A stretch of DNA of 64,000 bases from the NCBI GenBank assembly GCA_026390795.1, contig JAPLFG010000003.1, forward strand, positions 186,001 to 250,000. The letters are read 5' to 3'. A model generated the notes under the pieces. That model had not been told where the DNA came from and did not search any database. It saw only the letters and a program-made list of their open reading frames with translations. This document shows, one piece after another, positions 26,296 through 35,444 of the stretch (the stretch's first letter is position 1; every line of letters starts with the position of its first letter). Position numbers and translations under genes: made by a program. The stretch comes from Ignavibacteriales bacterium. GTDB lineage: Bacteria; Bacteroidota; Ignavibacteria; Ignavibacteriales; Melioribacteraceae.

Positions 26296-27462
26296 TCAGC
26301 TATTATAAATTTTATGATGCTTTACAGCTTCAAGGATATGTTTCAGTTCGGCAAGATCAACTGTACGACCGCGTTGACCGACAGATTTGACTTCTTTGAG
26401 AACATCCATCTGATGAGAATCGTCCAGCGCTTCTTCACCGATTAATTTCAATGCGTATCTAAGAGATGCAATTCCAGACATATGATCAAGCGAGAATGTT
26501 CTGGTTCTTCCAAGAATATCCGGACTCAGACTTTCATAATGCATAGGATTAACAGAAGCGGCGTGAGTGTGAACACCGGCACAGTGTGTAAAAGCATTCT
26601 TCCCCGTGATTGGATAATTTGCAGGAATTGGAATTCCGGAATGTTTGCTTACTAAATCATAGAGTTCAACAAGTTTTTTAAGATTCCATCTATTCTGATT
26701 ATAATCAACAGTTAATACAGTTAAAAGTTGAGCAAGATCTACTATGCCTGCTCTTTCACCAAGTCCTAATGCCGCGGCGTCAATAATATTCGCACCGGCG
26801 CGGTAAGCATCTAGAGCATTTGCTAGAGCAAGTCCCCGATCGTTGTGGCAGTGTACCGCAATCTTTGGATGCAAATTTCTATTATCTAATTCTTCAATCA
26901 AGCGGGAAATGTAATCGTACATGCTTCTGGATGTACCGGGTACCATGAAACCAGTTGTATCGGCAACGCTGATTATATCGGCTCCGGCTTCAACTGCGGC
27001 GGTTGCAGCCTTAACAACATTTTCAAATTGCGATCGAACTGTGTCTTCCGGTGTGTAACGTATCAACAAATTTGGATTTTGACTTTTCGCGTATTTGATA
27101 ACGTCGGTAATCAATTTAATCGCAGAATCGAGATCCTTCTTAAAAACAGATTCAAGTCTTTCATCCGAAACACAATAAAATATTCCAAGAAATTTCACAC
27201 CGCATTCAAGTGCAAGATCAACATCACTTTGAAGTGATCTCGAATGTGCGCCGACAATTGATTTAAATCCTTTTTGAGCAATCGCTTTTACAGCAGCATG
27301 GATTTCAGGAGTTACCATCGGATGTCCCGATTCAATAATATCAATGCCAATTTCATCTAACAGACTTGCGATAGCCAGTTTGATATGCTTATCAAAATAA
27401 ACGCCGGGTGTTTGTTCGCCTTCGCGAAGAGTTGAGTCTAATACCCAGACCAAATTACTCAC
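26296..27462 (-). CDS. Homocitrate synthase
   Basis: The 388-residue protein belongs to the HMGL/LeuA family, with LDSTLREGEQTPG at the start, metal and substrate motifs such as VADTTGFMVPG and HCHNDRGLALANAL, and GERAGIVDLAQLL. It lacks the long C-terminal regulatory domain of LeuA, which fits homocitrate synthase. It condenses acetyl-CoA with 2-oxoglutarate to begin the aminoadipate route to lysine. It starts at GTG (27462), overlapping the lysW stop by 8 nt, which supports both the start and coupling. Confidence 0.9.
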   Translation of the reverse strand: MSNLVWVLDSTLREGEQTPGVYFDKHIKLAIASLLDEIGIDIIESGHPMVTPEIHAAVKAIAQKGFKSIVGAHSRSLQSDVDLALECGVKFLGIFYCVSDERLESVFKKDLDSAIKLITDVIKYAKSQNPNLLIRYTPEDTVRSQFENVVKAATAAVEAGADIISVADTTGFMVPGTSRSMYDYISRLIEELDNRNLHPKIAVHCHNDRGLALANALDAYRAGANIIDAAALGLGERAGIVDLAQLLTVLTVDYNQNRWNLKKLVELYDLVSKHSGIPIPANYPITGKNAFTHCAGVHTHAASVNPMHYESLSPDILGRTRTFSLDHMSGIASLRYALKLIGEEALDDSHQMDVLKEVKSVGQRGRTVDLAELKHILEAVKHHKIYNS

Positions 27463-27622
27463 CCCAATCCTCTTCTTCTTGTGGAGCTTCTTGTACTTTC
27501 GGAGGATCTACCGAAACAACTTCCAATTCAGTTCCACATTCTGCACACTCGATCAATTCTCCTTGAACTGCATCTTTTGCTAATGCTATCTCTGCACCGC
27601 AGACAGGGCATTCTGTTTTCAT
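27455..27622 (-). CDS. lysW: Amino-group carrier protein LysW
   Basis: A 55-residue open frame too short for many gene finders begins at the ATG at 27622 with AAGGA 9 nt upstream. It has a zinc-ribbon pair CPVC (5-8) and CAEC (26-29) and ends in the diagnostic EDWGE. The C-terminal Glu carries aminoadipate and then lysine during synthesis. It is the first gene of the operon and overlaps the homocitrate synthase gene. The C-terminal motif makes the identification very secure. Confidence 0.97.
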   Translation of the reverse strand: MKTECPVCGAEIALAKDAVQGELIECAECGTELEVVSVDPPKVQEAPQEEEDWGE

Positions 27623-27653
27623 TTTTTGTCATCCTTAGTTATATAAAGTGATG

Positions 27654-27684
27654 CAAAAGTAGGAAACAATTTTTTCCAACGCAA
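27654..27684 (-). promoter_or_regulatory. Candidate Bacteroidota-type promoter of the lysine operon
   Basis: On the minus strand TACTTTTG (27661..27654) matches the -7 pattern TAnnTTTG, with a TTG (27684..27682) 20 nt further upstream where -33 is expected. It lies about 32 nt before the lysW start codon. Read by eye only. Confidence 0.45.
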
Positions 27685-27816
27685 TATTTTTAAGTATAGA
27701 TTAAGAAAAATTAATTTTTCTCTCACGAAGGGATTTGGAGGTAAAAACGCTGATGAATAATTATTCACAAGAATGGAAGTTAATGCATTAAAGTTTTTGG
27801 TCTCTTAAAATTGTTT

Positions 27817-29091
27817 TTAGTTCTTAGATTCTGTTTTGGGGTCGTTAATATTTGAGGGTTGCTCGTTAACAGCAGCTATTTTTTCCATCCAAGTTTTTCC
27901 GACTTCATTAAAATCCGCTTTATTCTTTTTACTTACAGGATCTGCGGATTGATTTTTTTCTTTTAACGGATTCACCTGCTTTCCATTCTTCCAAAATCTG
28001 AAACAAACATGTGGACCGGTCGCTAAGCCGGTCATTCCAACATAACCAATTGTCTGCCCCTGAATTACATGAGAACCGCGTCGAATACCTTTAGCAAAAC
28101 GCGACATGTGCAAGTATTGTGTTGTATATGTACCGTTATGTTTTACTTTAACATAGTTTCCATTGCCGCTTGTATAACCTGCCTCTATAACCACACCGGT
28201 AGCCACAGTCATTATTGGTGTTCCGGTAGCGGCAGCGTAATCTGTTCCAAGATGAGCTTTATTTCTATGCAGTATTGGGTGAAATCGATTGGATGAATAA
28301 CGAGATGTAATTCTGTATCTGAATTTAATTGGAGCCGTTAGAAACATTCCTTGCAGACCATTACCATGTTCGTCAAAATACTGTCCTTCTCTTTCTTTAT
28401 CGAAACGGAATGCATAATAATCTTTTTTCCGATAATTGAATTTCGCCGCAAGAATTTTTCCGATTTGGACGGGTTCATTATCTACATTTATTTCTTCATA
28501 AATAATTGTAAAGCTGTCATTTTCCCGTAAAGTACCGAAATCAATTTGGCTTTCATAAATATCAGCTACATTAAATCCAACTTCTTTTTTGACGCCTTTA
28601 TCCAACAGAGTTTGAATTAAATTATCCTTGATATTTCCGTTGACAGTAGCCTGTTTGATTGAAAATGGCTTTTGTTTTTTATAAATGTTAATCGCGTCAC
28701 GTAAATCGAAAACGACATAGTTTACAGGATCTTTCTTATACACAAGATACTGCACAGTTTCAACGGAATCCCATTGTGCATAAATATACAATTCATCATT
28801 AGCTCTGAAACTTCTGAGTGGAAATACGTTGAGTGATTTTTTTTCTATTTCATTAATTTTTTGCTGTGTTACTCCGTGAGGAATTAAAATATCGGTAAGT
28901 GTCTGGTTGGTTTCAATTGTATCACGTACTTCTATTAGATTGTTAACGGTTAAGCCAAATTGATTAGGTTTCGGTTTTTCTTCTTGAATTTTTGTTTGCG
29001 TTTTTTCTGTGCAGCCAGTGAAGGTGAAAATTAAGATTGTTAGACTTATCCCAGTAAGGAATAGTTTTCGGAAGTATTTATTTAGCGCCAT
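27817..29091 (-). CDS. M23-family murein metallopeptidase lipoprotein
   Basis: The 424-residue protein has a signal peptide with a lipobox-like FTGC near residue 27, a middle OapA/LysM-like region, and a C-terminal M23 peptidase domain at about 265-385. Zinc motifs are His280 and Asp284 (HLGTD) and GPHVCF, where His361 is kept but the usual HxH second histidine is Cys363. The family cuts peptidoglycan cross-bridges. The Cys could still bind zinc or the enzyme could be inactive. It stands after the MoxR gene on the same strand. Confidence 0.88.
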   Translation of the reverse strand: MALNKYFRKLFLTGISLTILIFTFTGCTEKTQTKIQEEKPKPNQFGLTVNNLIEVRDTIETNQTLTDILIPHGVTQQKINEIEKKSLNVFPLRSFRANDELYIYAQWDSVETVQYLVYKKDPVNYVVFDLRDAINIYKKQKPFSIKQATVNGNIKDNLIQTLLDKGVKKEVGFNVADIYESQIDFGTLRENDSFTIIYEEINVDNEPVQIGKILAAKFNYRKKDYYAFRFDKEREGQYFDEHGNGLQGMFLTAPIKFRYRITSRYSSNRFHPILHRNKAHLGTDYAAATGTPIMTVATGVVIEAGYTSGNGNYVKVKHNGTYTTQYLHMSRFAKGIRRGSHVIQGQTIGYVGMTGLATGPHVCFRFWKNGKQVNPLKEKNQSADPVSKKNKADFNEVGKTWMEKIAAVNEQPSNINDPKTESKN

Positions 29092-29156
29092 TCACACTCA
29101 CTTCAATATTGTTTGTTTCGGTTATAATATTCGATTTGTTAGAAAATCTTTAATAC

Positions 29157-30140
29157 TTACATCAACTTATTAATTATCTCCACGGAATTAATTCCTTCTG
29201 CTTCGGCAGAAAAGTTTGGAATAATTCTATGTCGTAGAACCGGAATGAGGAAAGTACTTACATCATCGATCGAGGGAGTGAATCTTCCTTCCATGACAGC
29301 TTTTGTTTTTGCTGCGAGAATAAGATATTGCGAGGCACGAGGACCGGCACCCCAGGCAACATGTTCTTTTATAAATTCATTTGCATTATTTGTTGGACGA
29401 GTGGAATCAACAAACTTTACAGCAAACTCGATTACGTTTTCTGCAACGGGAACCCGCTTAATTAATTTTTGGAAGCCGATCAATTCATCTGCCGTTAATA
29501 CTTTTTTAAGTTCAGGTTGATAATCACTAGTTGTCGATTTAATAATTTCTATTTCTTCTTTTAGATTGGGATAATCCAGCCACAAATTGAACATGAAGCG
29601 ATCCAGCTGCGCTTCCGGTAAAGGATATGTTCCTTCCTGTTCAATTGGATTTTGAGTAGCCAAAACGAAAAATGGTTCATCAAGTGTACGTGTTACTCCT
29701 GCAGCAGTAACTTTATGCTCCTGCATTGCTTCTAAAAGTGCACTTTGAGTTTTAGGCGGTGTGCGGTTAATTTCATCCGCTAAAATTAAATTCGCAAATA
29801 CAGGTCCTTGAATGAAGCGGAAATCTCTTTTCTTTGTAATTGGATCTTCATCAATTATCTCGGTTCCAGTAATATCACTCGGCATGAGATCGGGTGTAAA
29901 TTGTATTCTACTGAATTTAAGGTCCAGCACTTCGGCAACCGTCTTAATAAGTAATGTTTTTGCAAGTCCTGGAACTCCAACCAGCAAACAATGTCCGCGT
30001 GCAAGTAAACTGACTAGTAATTGGTCTATAATTTTATCCTGACCGATTATAACTTTTGCAATTTCCTTTTTGATCCTCTTAACTGCGTCGGCAAGCTGTT
30101 GCACCGCTTGAACATCGTTTGTAGGAATTTTTTCAGTCAA
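29157..30140 (-). CDS. MoxR-family AAA+ ATPase
   Basis: The 327-residue protein has a Walker A GVPGLAKTLLIK, Walker B ILADEINRTPPKTQSALLEAMQE and sensor ATQNPIEQEGTYPLPEAQLDRF, the standard MoxR pattern. These ATPases act as chaperones, often for metalloproteins with von Willebrand domains, but no such partner is next to it here. It starts at TTG with an AAGGA site 7 nt before it. Its usual DUF58 partner is not visible downstream, where an M23 peptidase gene lies instead. Confidence 0.93.
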   Translation of the reverse strand: MTEKIPTNDVQAVQQLADAVKRIKKEIAKVIIGQDKIIDQLLVSLLARGHCLLVGVPGLAKTLLIKTVAEVLDLKFSRIQFTPDLMPSDITGTEIIDEDPITKKRDFRFIQGPVFANLILADEINRTPPKTQSALLEAMQEHKVTAAGVTRTLDEPFFVLATQNPIEQEGTYPLPEAQLDRFMFNLWLDYPNLKEEIEIIKSTTSDYQPELKKVLTADELIGFQKLIKRVPVAENVIEFAVKFVDSTRPTNNANEFIKEHVAWGAGPRASQYLILAAKTKAVMEGRFTPSIDDVSTFLIPVLRHRIIPNFSAEAEGINSVEIINKLM

Positions 30141-30237
30141 AGTTGTTTCCTTATAGTAAAATAATAGAACATGAATAAAAGGAACAGAAAAGAAAATCTC
30201 AATTCAATTTCGCAATATCTTTAGTGTTTATGAATTG

Positions 30238-31506
30238 CTAGAGCCGAACTTGCCAATATATTCTACTTTTAATATCCTCAATCCACTTTGCAAAGAGTTT
30301 CTGCTTTTTATAGTATTCCGTCATTCGCTTGAGTTCCGCAAAATCCAAGTCCATATTAGCTTTATGCTGTGGAATTCTCTTTTCCAATTTAACTATATGA
30401 TAGCCATAAACATTCTTATCTACATCAAGTCGTTTAGGAAAACTAATTTCGCCTTCTTTCAATTTATAAATAATATCGAGAAGCTGCTTATCAAGCTGAC
30501 TGGCTTCAAATGTTCCAAGGGATCCTCCAAACTTTGCAGTTTCTTTATCATCACTATAAAGTTTTGCATAATGTTCAAAAGTGTTTTTACCTTTTACAAT
30601 ACTATCGCGAATATCCGTTAGGAACTCAATAGCTTTTAGATCCGATTCATCATCACTTTTTACTTTTATAAGTATATGTCTTGTATGTATTGCTTCACCC
30701 CGTCTTTCCAGCAATTGAATTATATGAAATCCCACGGGAGATTCTACAACACCGGAAATTTGATTTGGAGCCAGTGCAAAAGCAGCTGCTTCGAATTCTG
30801 GGAAAAAGACACCGCGTTTTACAGATCCTAGATCTCCACCTTGAGCCGCACTGCCCGGATCATCCGAATATTTCGTTGCAAGTTTTGCAAAATCGGCTCC
30901 GTGTTTTAAAGAATCCAATAACGATTCTGCAAAATCTCTTGCTTTCTTTTTCACTCTCTCGCCGGTTTTAGGATTCTGGAAGATATGTGCAATTGTAAAT
31001 TTTTCCGCTACTACTCCCAGCGAATCTTTATATGTATCATAAAACTCTTCAATTTCTTTTCTTGAAGGATCCAGCTGTCCAAACTTTTTTTGTTTGAGCA
31101 TTTCAGCCATCAAATTCTTTTTAGTATCATCTTGCAATGATCTTTTTAATTTTTCGATCGGCATACCGTACACCTGTTCAAGGCGTTCGCGCGAACCATA
31201 CTGTTGTATAAAATAATTAATCTGGTATTCCAGCTGTTGTTTTACTTGGTCGTCTGTTACTGTTATTGAATCAAGCTCCGCCTGGGCATATAGGAGTTTT
31301 TCTTCAATCATCGCGTTTAGAACCTGTCTTCTAAAAGTTGTATCGGCAGGATTAATATTTCTCTGTTGCGCTTCCAGGTTTGCTCTAAATTCAAATTCTG
31401 ATTGTAAGATTATTTCGTTATCTACAACAGCTACAATTTTATCTAATGCTTGCTGAGCATTTAATAATCCAGCAAAAACAAATAATAATAACAAAATTTT
31501 TTTCAT
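30238..31506 (-). CDS. SurA-like periplasmic peptidyl-prolyl isomerase
   Basis: The 422-residue protein has a signal peptide (1-17), an N-terminal SurA-type region (DKIVAVVDNEIILQSEFE, NAMIEEKLLYAQAE) and two parvulin domains around 165-265 and 270-375 (AHIFQNP, GGDLGSVKRGVFFPEFE and HTRHILIK, AKFGGSLGTFEASQLD). It should escort outer-membrane proteins across the periplasm. It overlaps the preceding parvulin gene by 4 nt (ATGA) in a three-gene foldase set. Confidence 0.92.
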   Translation of the reverse strand: MKKILLLLFVFAGLLNAQQALDKIVAVVDNEIILQSEFEFRANLEAQQRNINPADTTFRRQVLNAMIEEKLLYAQAELDSITVTDDQVKQQLEYQINYFIQQYGSRERLEQVYGMPIEKLKRSLQDDTKKNLMAEMLKQKKFGQLDPSRKEIEEFYDTYKDSLGVVAEKFTIAHIFQNPKTGERVKKKARDFAESLLDSLKHGADFAKLATKYSDDPGSAAQGGDLGSVKRGVFFPEFEAAAFALAPNQISGVVESPVGFHIIQLLERRGEAIHTRHILIKVKSDDESDLKAIEFLTDIRDSIVKGKNTFEHYAKLYSDDKETAKFGGSLGTFEASQLDKQLLDIIYKLKEGEISFPKRLDVDKNVYGYHIVKLEKRIPQHKANMDLDFAELKRMTEYYKKQKLFAKWIEDIKSRIYWQVRL

Positions 31507-32348
31507 TCGGAATACCTCTTTATCTCCAAATTGTGATCTTCAATTAATTTATCTATGTACAATCTTAAAAAATCTTTTCTCTTGATCATCGTCAATCTTT
31601 CTCTTACTTCTTCTTTAGAATCATCAAAAGAAGGGATCGTATCTTTATCCAGTTTTTCAGTAAGTTGAACAACAGCAAACTTTGACGGTTCCGTTTCGAT
31701 TACTAAGCTTACCTCATCTTTTTGAAGTCCGGCCACGCTCCTTAAAAGTGAGGTTGGCTGAAGCTGATATTTCTTATATAATTGACCGGATTGATAAGAA
31801 ATAATTGATGATTCCATCCTATACTTATTTAGAGAGCTATTCCAGCTGTTTTCAATTGCCATATTACGAAACTGAATAGCTGTATTGAAATCATTTAGAT
31901 AAGCAATGTTGAAACGAAAAAGATCATCGGTCAATCTAAATTCTTCTTTATTAGCCTCATAATATTTTCTAAGTTCGTCTTCGGTCGGCTCAATTTTATT
32001 TTCAGACAATAATTTATTTATGAATAAGGCCGCCGCAATTTCTTTTTTACTTTGCTCAACAATGGAGTTGAATTTTTTTTCTTCTAAAATTCCTTCCTTT
32101 GCGGCTTGTTGATAAAGGATTTCATTTTCAATCCAGTCATGAATAAACTCGGATCGATATTTTCCTCTGTTGCTCTCTTGAGAAAGTGCCGATTTAATTT
32201 GCTCTTCAGTTAAAACGGCATCGTTAACTTTTACAACATATTTATCAGGCGTCTCTTTCTTAGAGCATCCCGTAAAACTGAAGCAGCCGATACAAATAAT
32301 AACCGCAAAGTTATTGAGGCTGCTTAAATGCTTGCTGCAATTCTTCAT
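31503..32348 (-). CDS. Parvulin/SurA-related lipoprotein
   Basis: The 281-residue protein has an N-terminal lipoprotein signal with lipobox FTGC near residue 28 and a SurA N-terminal-type helical region (VNDAVLTEEQIKSAL, WIENEILYQQAAKEGI, PTEDELRKYYEANKEEF). A clear parvulin active domain is not evident, so it may be a chaperone without isomerase activity. The ATG at 32348 overlaps the upstream foldase gene by 38 nt and no later Met precedes the lipobox. It lies between two parvulin genes. Confidence 0.85.
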   Translation of the reverse strand: MKNCSKHLSSLNNFAVIICIGCFSFTGCSKKETPDKYVVKVNDAVLTEEQIKSALSQESNRGKYRSEFIHDWIENEILYQQAAKEGILEEKKFNSIVEQSKKEIAAALFINKLLSENKIEPTEDELRKYYEANKEEFRLTDDLFRFNIAYLNDFNTAIQFRNMAIENSWNSSLNKYRMESSIISYQSGQLYKKYQLQPTSLLRSVAGLQKDEVSLVIETEPSKFAVVQLTEKLDKDTIPSFDDSKEEVRERLTMIKRKDFLRLYIDKLIEDHNLEIKRYSE

Positions 32349-34299
32349 AATACATCTTGGGATGATAGATATTTTTTAATTTATTCATATACTCATCTTC
32401 AAGGCGCTTGCTTTCTTTTTCTTGAAGAAGGCTTGAAGCTTCGGCTCTTGCTTCCTCAAACGTTTTAGCACGAGCGGGTTCACGTTTTAATAATTTTACA
32501 ATTGACCATCCATCTTCGAACTTGAAAGGTTTCGATATATCGTCAATGTTTTTAAGTGAATTTGCCTGCTTGGCCAGTTCATTGAAATCAACGGCAGTCA
32601 AACCATTATAACCAATTTTATTTTCATATCCCGACCGGCGATTATATTTAGCGACTAAACTATCATACGAATAACCGGAAATTGCCATTGAGTAGCAGTT
32701 ATTCATTAATGAATCACTTTGATTGTATATTTCTTTCAATTCGACCCGGTCTTTCCATCTATAATTCTCTTTTGTCTGCTGCCAGAATTCATAAGTTTTT
32801 ACACTATCAATTGAGATCTTGGACCAAACTTCATCTTCCAGAATTTTGAATAAATACATTCCGTTCTCATAATCTTCAAGTAACTTTGCGAACTCTGGGT
32901 TTTCTTTATCATATACCAAAGCTTTTTCCCTAAACAATACAACCCCCGCATATTGATCTATTGCATCCTGAAGAATTTTGCCGTTGACAGTCATGTTAAG
33001 GTTCGAACCAACTTTTATCATATTATTAAATAGACTATCACATGAATAAGGTTTGTTGTTAATTTTAAAAAGTTCATCACTGCCGGCCTGTTTTCTCAAA
33101 TTACTTGTCCAGTAAGATGGACCAATTTTAAGTGTGTCGCTGTTAGCAAGGATTTTATTATATGTAACCTGGTTTTGCACAAAACTAAATTCGGTTTTCA
33201 AATCTTGCATCAGTTTTTCTAAATCAAATTTATACCGGGTGCGGTCGTACATATCTTTTAACTCATTTTTCTCCTCATCATAAGATTTTAATGGAGAAAT
33301 TGCATTCACGCGAATCAGATGAAATCCAAATTTTGTTTTTACAATTGAGGAAACTTCTCCAACTTTAAGATTGAATGCAGCTTCATCAAATTCTCTTACC
33401 ATTTGACCGCGTTGAAAGGAGCCTAGTTCACCATTTTTTGCTGCACTCCCTTTGTCTGCTGAATACTTAGCTGCCATTTCACCAAAATTTTTACCGTCTT
33501 TAATCTGTTTTTCAATATCACTTATTTTATTCAATGCTTTTACTGTATCAACAACTCCCGTTGAATCTGCAAAAGGAATAAGAATATGAGCTGCTTCTAT
33601 TGAAGGTTTGCGCGGTTGTCTAACAGTAACTTTGAGAATGTGATAGCCGAAGCCAGAAGAGACAAGTTGAGGATAAATATTTCCAGGTTCGGTGCTGTAA
33701 ATTGCATCTTCAATTGCCGGAATATTTATTTGTCCCGCAGTAACAAAGTAAACATCACCACCTTGCTTGCTTGTATATGGATCGTTTGAATATTGTTTAG
33801 CAAGTTCTGCAAAATCTTCACCGTTCTGGATCCTTTTAATAAGTTGGTTTCCAAGATCGATAATTTGCTGCTGACTGTGAGTTGAATCGGGTAGAAGAAA
33901 GATATGGCTTACCCGGTATTCTGTTTTTCTTCTCTCGTAAAGTTGATGCAAGTTCGGATCATACAATTTATTCTCAAGAAAAAGAGTCTTCCCGATATTC
34001 ATTTTATAATCGAGGTACTCTTTCTTCATATCCTCATCTGATTTTAATCCGCGAACAGAAGCATCGCGTAATTTCATTTTATAATTAACGTAGAGATCAA
34101 GAAATTGTTTAAGTGATGATAAAGAATCATTCTTTGCTTTTTCAAAACCGCCTGAATTCTTAGCGTATGCTTTTTCAAACTCATCTAAGTAAATCTTATT
34201 ACCGCCAAATTCTGCAACAACTATATTTGAATTTTGGGATGTGCAGGAGATAAGAATGATTAATGGTAAAAGAAGAAGAATAAGCTTCGCGCTGCGCAT
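32311..34299 (-). CDS. Peptidyl-prolyl isomerase lipoprotein with two parvulin domains
   Basis: The 662-residue protein starts with a lipoprotein signal (LISC) and an N-terminal SurA-like part, then two PpiC-type rotamase domains (RVSHIFLLPD with GGDVYFVTAGQ; AAHILIPFAD with GELGSFQRGQMV). The C-terminal third is unassigned and includes a repeated foldase-like helical part. A GGAGG site lies 8 nt before the ATG. It is the first gene of the foldase set, likely anchored to the inner face of the outer membrane. Confidence 0.9.
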   Translation of the reverse strand: MRSAKLILLLLPLIILISCTSQNSNIVVAEFGGNKIYLDEFEKAYAKNSGGFEKAKNDSLSSLKQFLDLYVNYKMKLRDASVRGLKSDEDMKKEYLDYKMNIGKTLFLENKLYDPNLHQLYERRKTEYRVSHIFLLPDSTHSQQQIIDLGNQLIKRIQNGEDFAELAKQYSNDPYTSKQGGDVYFVTAGQINIPAIEDAIYSTEPGNIYPQLVSSGFGYHILKVTVRQPRKPSIEAAHILIPFADSTGVVDTVKALNKISDIEKQIKDGKNFGEMAAKYSADKGSAAKNGELGSFQRGQMVREFDEAAFNLKVGEVSSIVKTKFGFHLIRVNAISPLKSYDEEKNELKDMYDRTRYKFDLEKLMQDLKTEFSFVQNQVTYNKILANSDTLKIGPSYWTSNLRKQAGSDELFKINNKPYSCDSLFNNMIKVGSNLNMTVNGKILQDAIDQYAGVVLFREKALVYDKENPEFAKLLEDYENGMYLFKILEDEVWSKISIDSVKTYEFWQQTKENYRWKDRVELKEIYNQSDSLMNNCYSMAISGYSYDSLVAKYNRRSGYENKIGYNGLTAVDFNELAKQANSLKNIDDISKPFKFEDGWSIVKLLKREPARAKTFEEARAEASSLLQEKESKRLEDEYMNKLKNIYHPKMYYEELQQAFKQPQ

Positions 34300-34335
34300 T
34301 CGTAAACCTCCATTAGAGTGATTTTTTGGTGTGCT

Positions 34336-34364
34336 ATTTTACCCATTGAGGGTCTGAAAATCAA
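34336..34364 (-). promoter_or_regulatory. Candidate promoter of the foldase operon
   Basis: On the minus strand TTGATT (34364..34359) and TAAAAT (34341..34336) are 17 nt apart, an E. coli-like -35/-10 pair, about 37 nt before the start of the 662-residue foldase gene. Seen by eye; strength unknown. Confidence 0.4.
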
Positions 34365-34376
34365 GAAATGAAACGG

Positions 34377-35381
34377 TTAATAACACTCATTACCGCTTCT
34401 TTTTTCCGGTTTTATACTCACCGGAACTGTGTTGCGTTCCCAGAAAACTCCATATTTATAACCTTGAATTGCATTGATTTTTTCAGATGCTTCAAGACGT
34501 TTTTCCGCAAGGCACGCATAATATTTATCGATTTCAATACCGACATATTTTCTTTCAAGTTTTTTTGCAACAACCGATGAAGTTCCGCTCCCAAGAAACG
34601 GATCCAGAACAATCTTGCCTTTCTTAGTACTGGCAAGAATAAGTTTAGCAATCAATTTTTCCGGTTTCTGCGTCGGGTGATCTGTATTTTCAGCCATCGA
34701 CCAGAATGGGACCGAAATATCATTCCAGATATTTGACGGATGCGTCAAACGATAATCGCCGTCTAAATTAGAATTCCAGTCTTTCGGTTTGCCGTCCGAA
34801 TCCCGGTATGGCGCTAGAACTTTTCTTTTCAGTTTTACTGTGTCGGTATTGAAAGTAAACTTATTTGAAACTGTGCAGAACCAGATATCTTCTGAACTGT
34901 TCTTCCAATTTTGTTTAGCGCCCCGCCCCTTTTCACGTTCCCAGGTAATTCTATTTCTGATAATAAAATGCTTCTCAAGAACCAACGGGATAGAAATGGA
35001 GGTGTGCCAATCTCCGCAGAAATAAATTGATGCATCCGGCTTCAGAGTCCGCTTCAGCTTAATAATAAAACTCTCGATCCATTCGGCATAATCATGGATC
35101 GATTTTTCTTTGAATGAAGTGGTATTGAATTTTTTTGAGAGATTATAAGGCGGATCAACTATAAGCAAATCAACAAATTTGTCCGGCAGAAATTCAAGTG
35201 CGGAGAATAAATCTTGGTTGATAGTTTTATTTATTATTTCTTTTACAGAAATCTTTTCATTCAACTTAACAATCCGTTTGGAGTACTCGTCGATTTCCTT
35301 TTTAGAAAGTTGAAGAGTTTTATTTCTTGTTGATTTTGGTTTATTCAATTTAGATGTACAGTTGAATGGAACGCTGGTCAT
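34377..35381 (-). CDS. Site-specific DNA methyltransferase (N4-cytosine or N6-adenine, beta class)
   Basis: The 334-residue protein has the catalytic motif IV DPPY at 76-79 before the SAM-binding motif I DPFLGSGTSS, the order of beta-class methyltransferases. The target-recognition part lies between them (RITWEREKGRGAKQNWKN). DPPY is compatible with either N6-adenine or N4-cytosine methylation. No restriction endonuclease gene is visible on either side: metG lies upstream and the foldase genes downstream. It therefore looks like an orphan methyltransferase; its target sequence is unknown. Confidence 0.9.
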   Translation of the reverse strand: MTSVPFNCTSKLNKPKSTRNKTLQLSKKEIDEYSKRIVKLNEKISVKEIINKTINQDLFSALEFLPDKFVDLLIVDPPYNLSKKFNTTSFKEKSIHDYAEWIESFIIKLKRTLKPDASIYFCGDWHTSISIPLVLEKHFIIRNRITWEREKGRGAKQNWKNSSEDIWFCTVSNKFTFNTDTVKLKRKVLAPYRDSDGKPKDWNSNLDGDYRLTHPSNIWNDISVPFWSMAENTDHPTQKPEKLIAKLILASTKKGKIVLDPFLGSGTSSVVAKKLERKYVGIEIDKYYACLAEKRLEASEKINAIQGYKYGVFWERNTVPVSIKPEKRSGNECY

Positions 35382-35444
35382 TATAATTGCTTATGATATC
35401 AACGAGCTTTAGCTATCATAAATACCAGCGTAATGTTTTAAAAT

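Noticed and set aside
26282-26301. Short AGCTGA/TCAGCT hairpin between homocitrate synthase and lysX
   Set aside because: Six-bp stem with no T run; it overlaps the homocitrate synthase stop and is probably chance.
27739-27790. Tiny plus-strand frame preceded by a GGAGG site (12 codons)
   Set aside because: Too short to support as a gene and the site could be chance in a non-coding gap.
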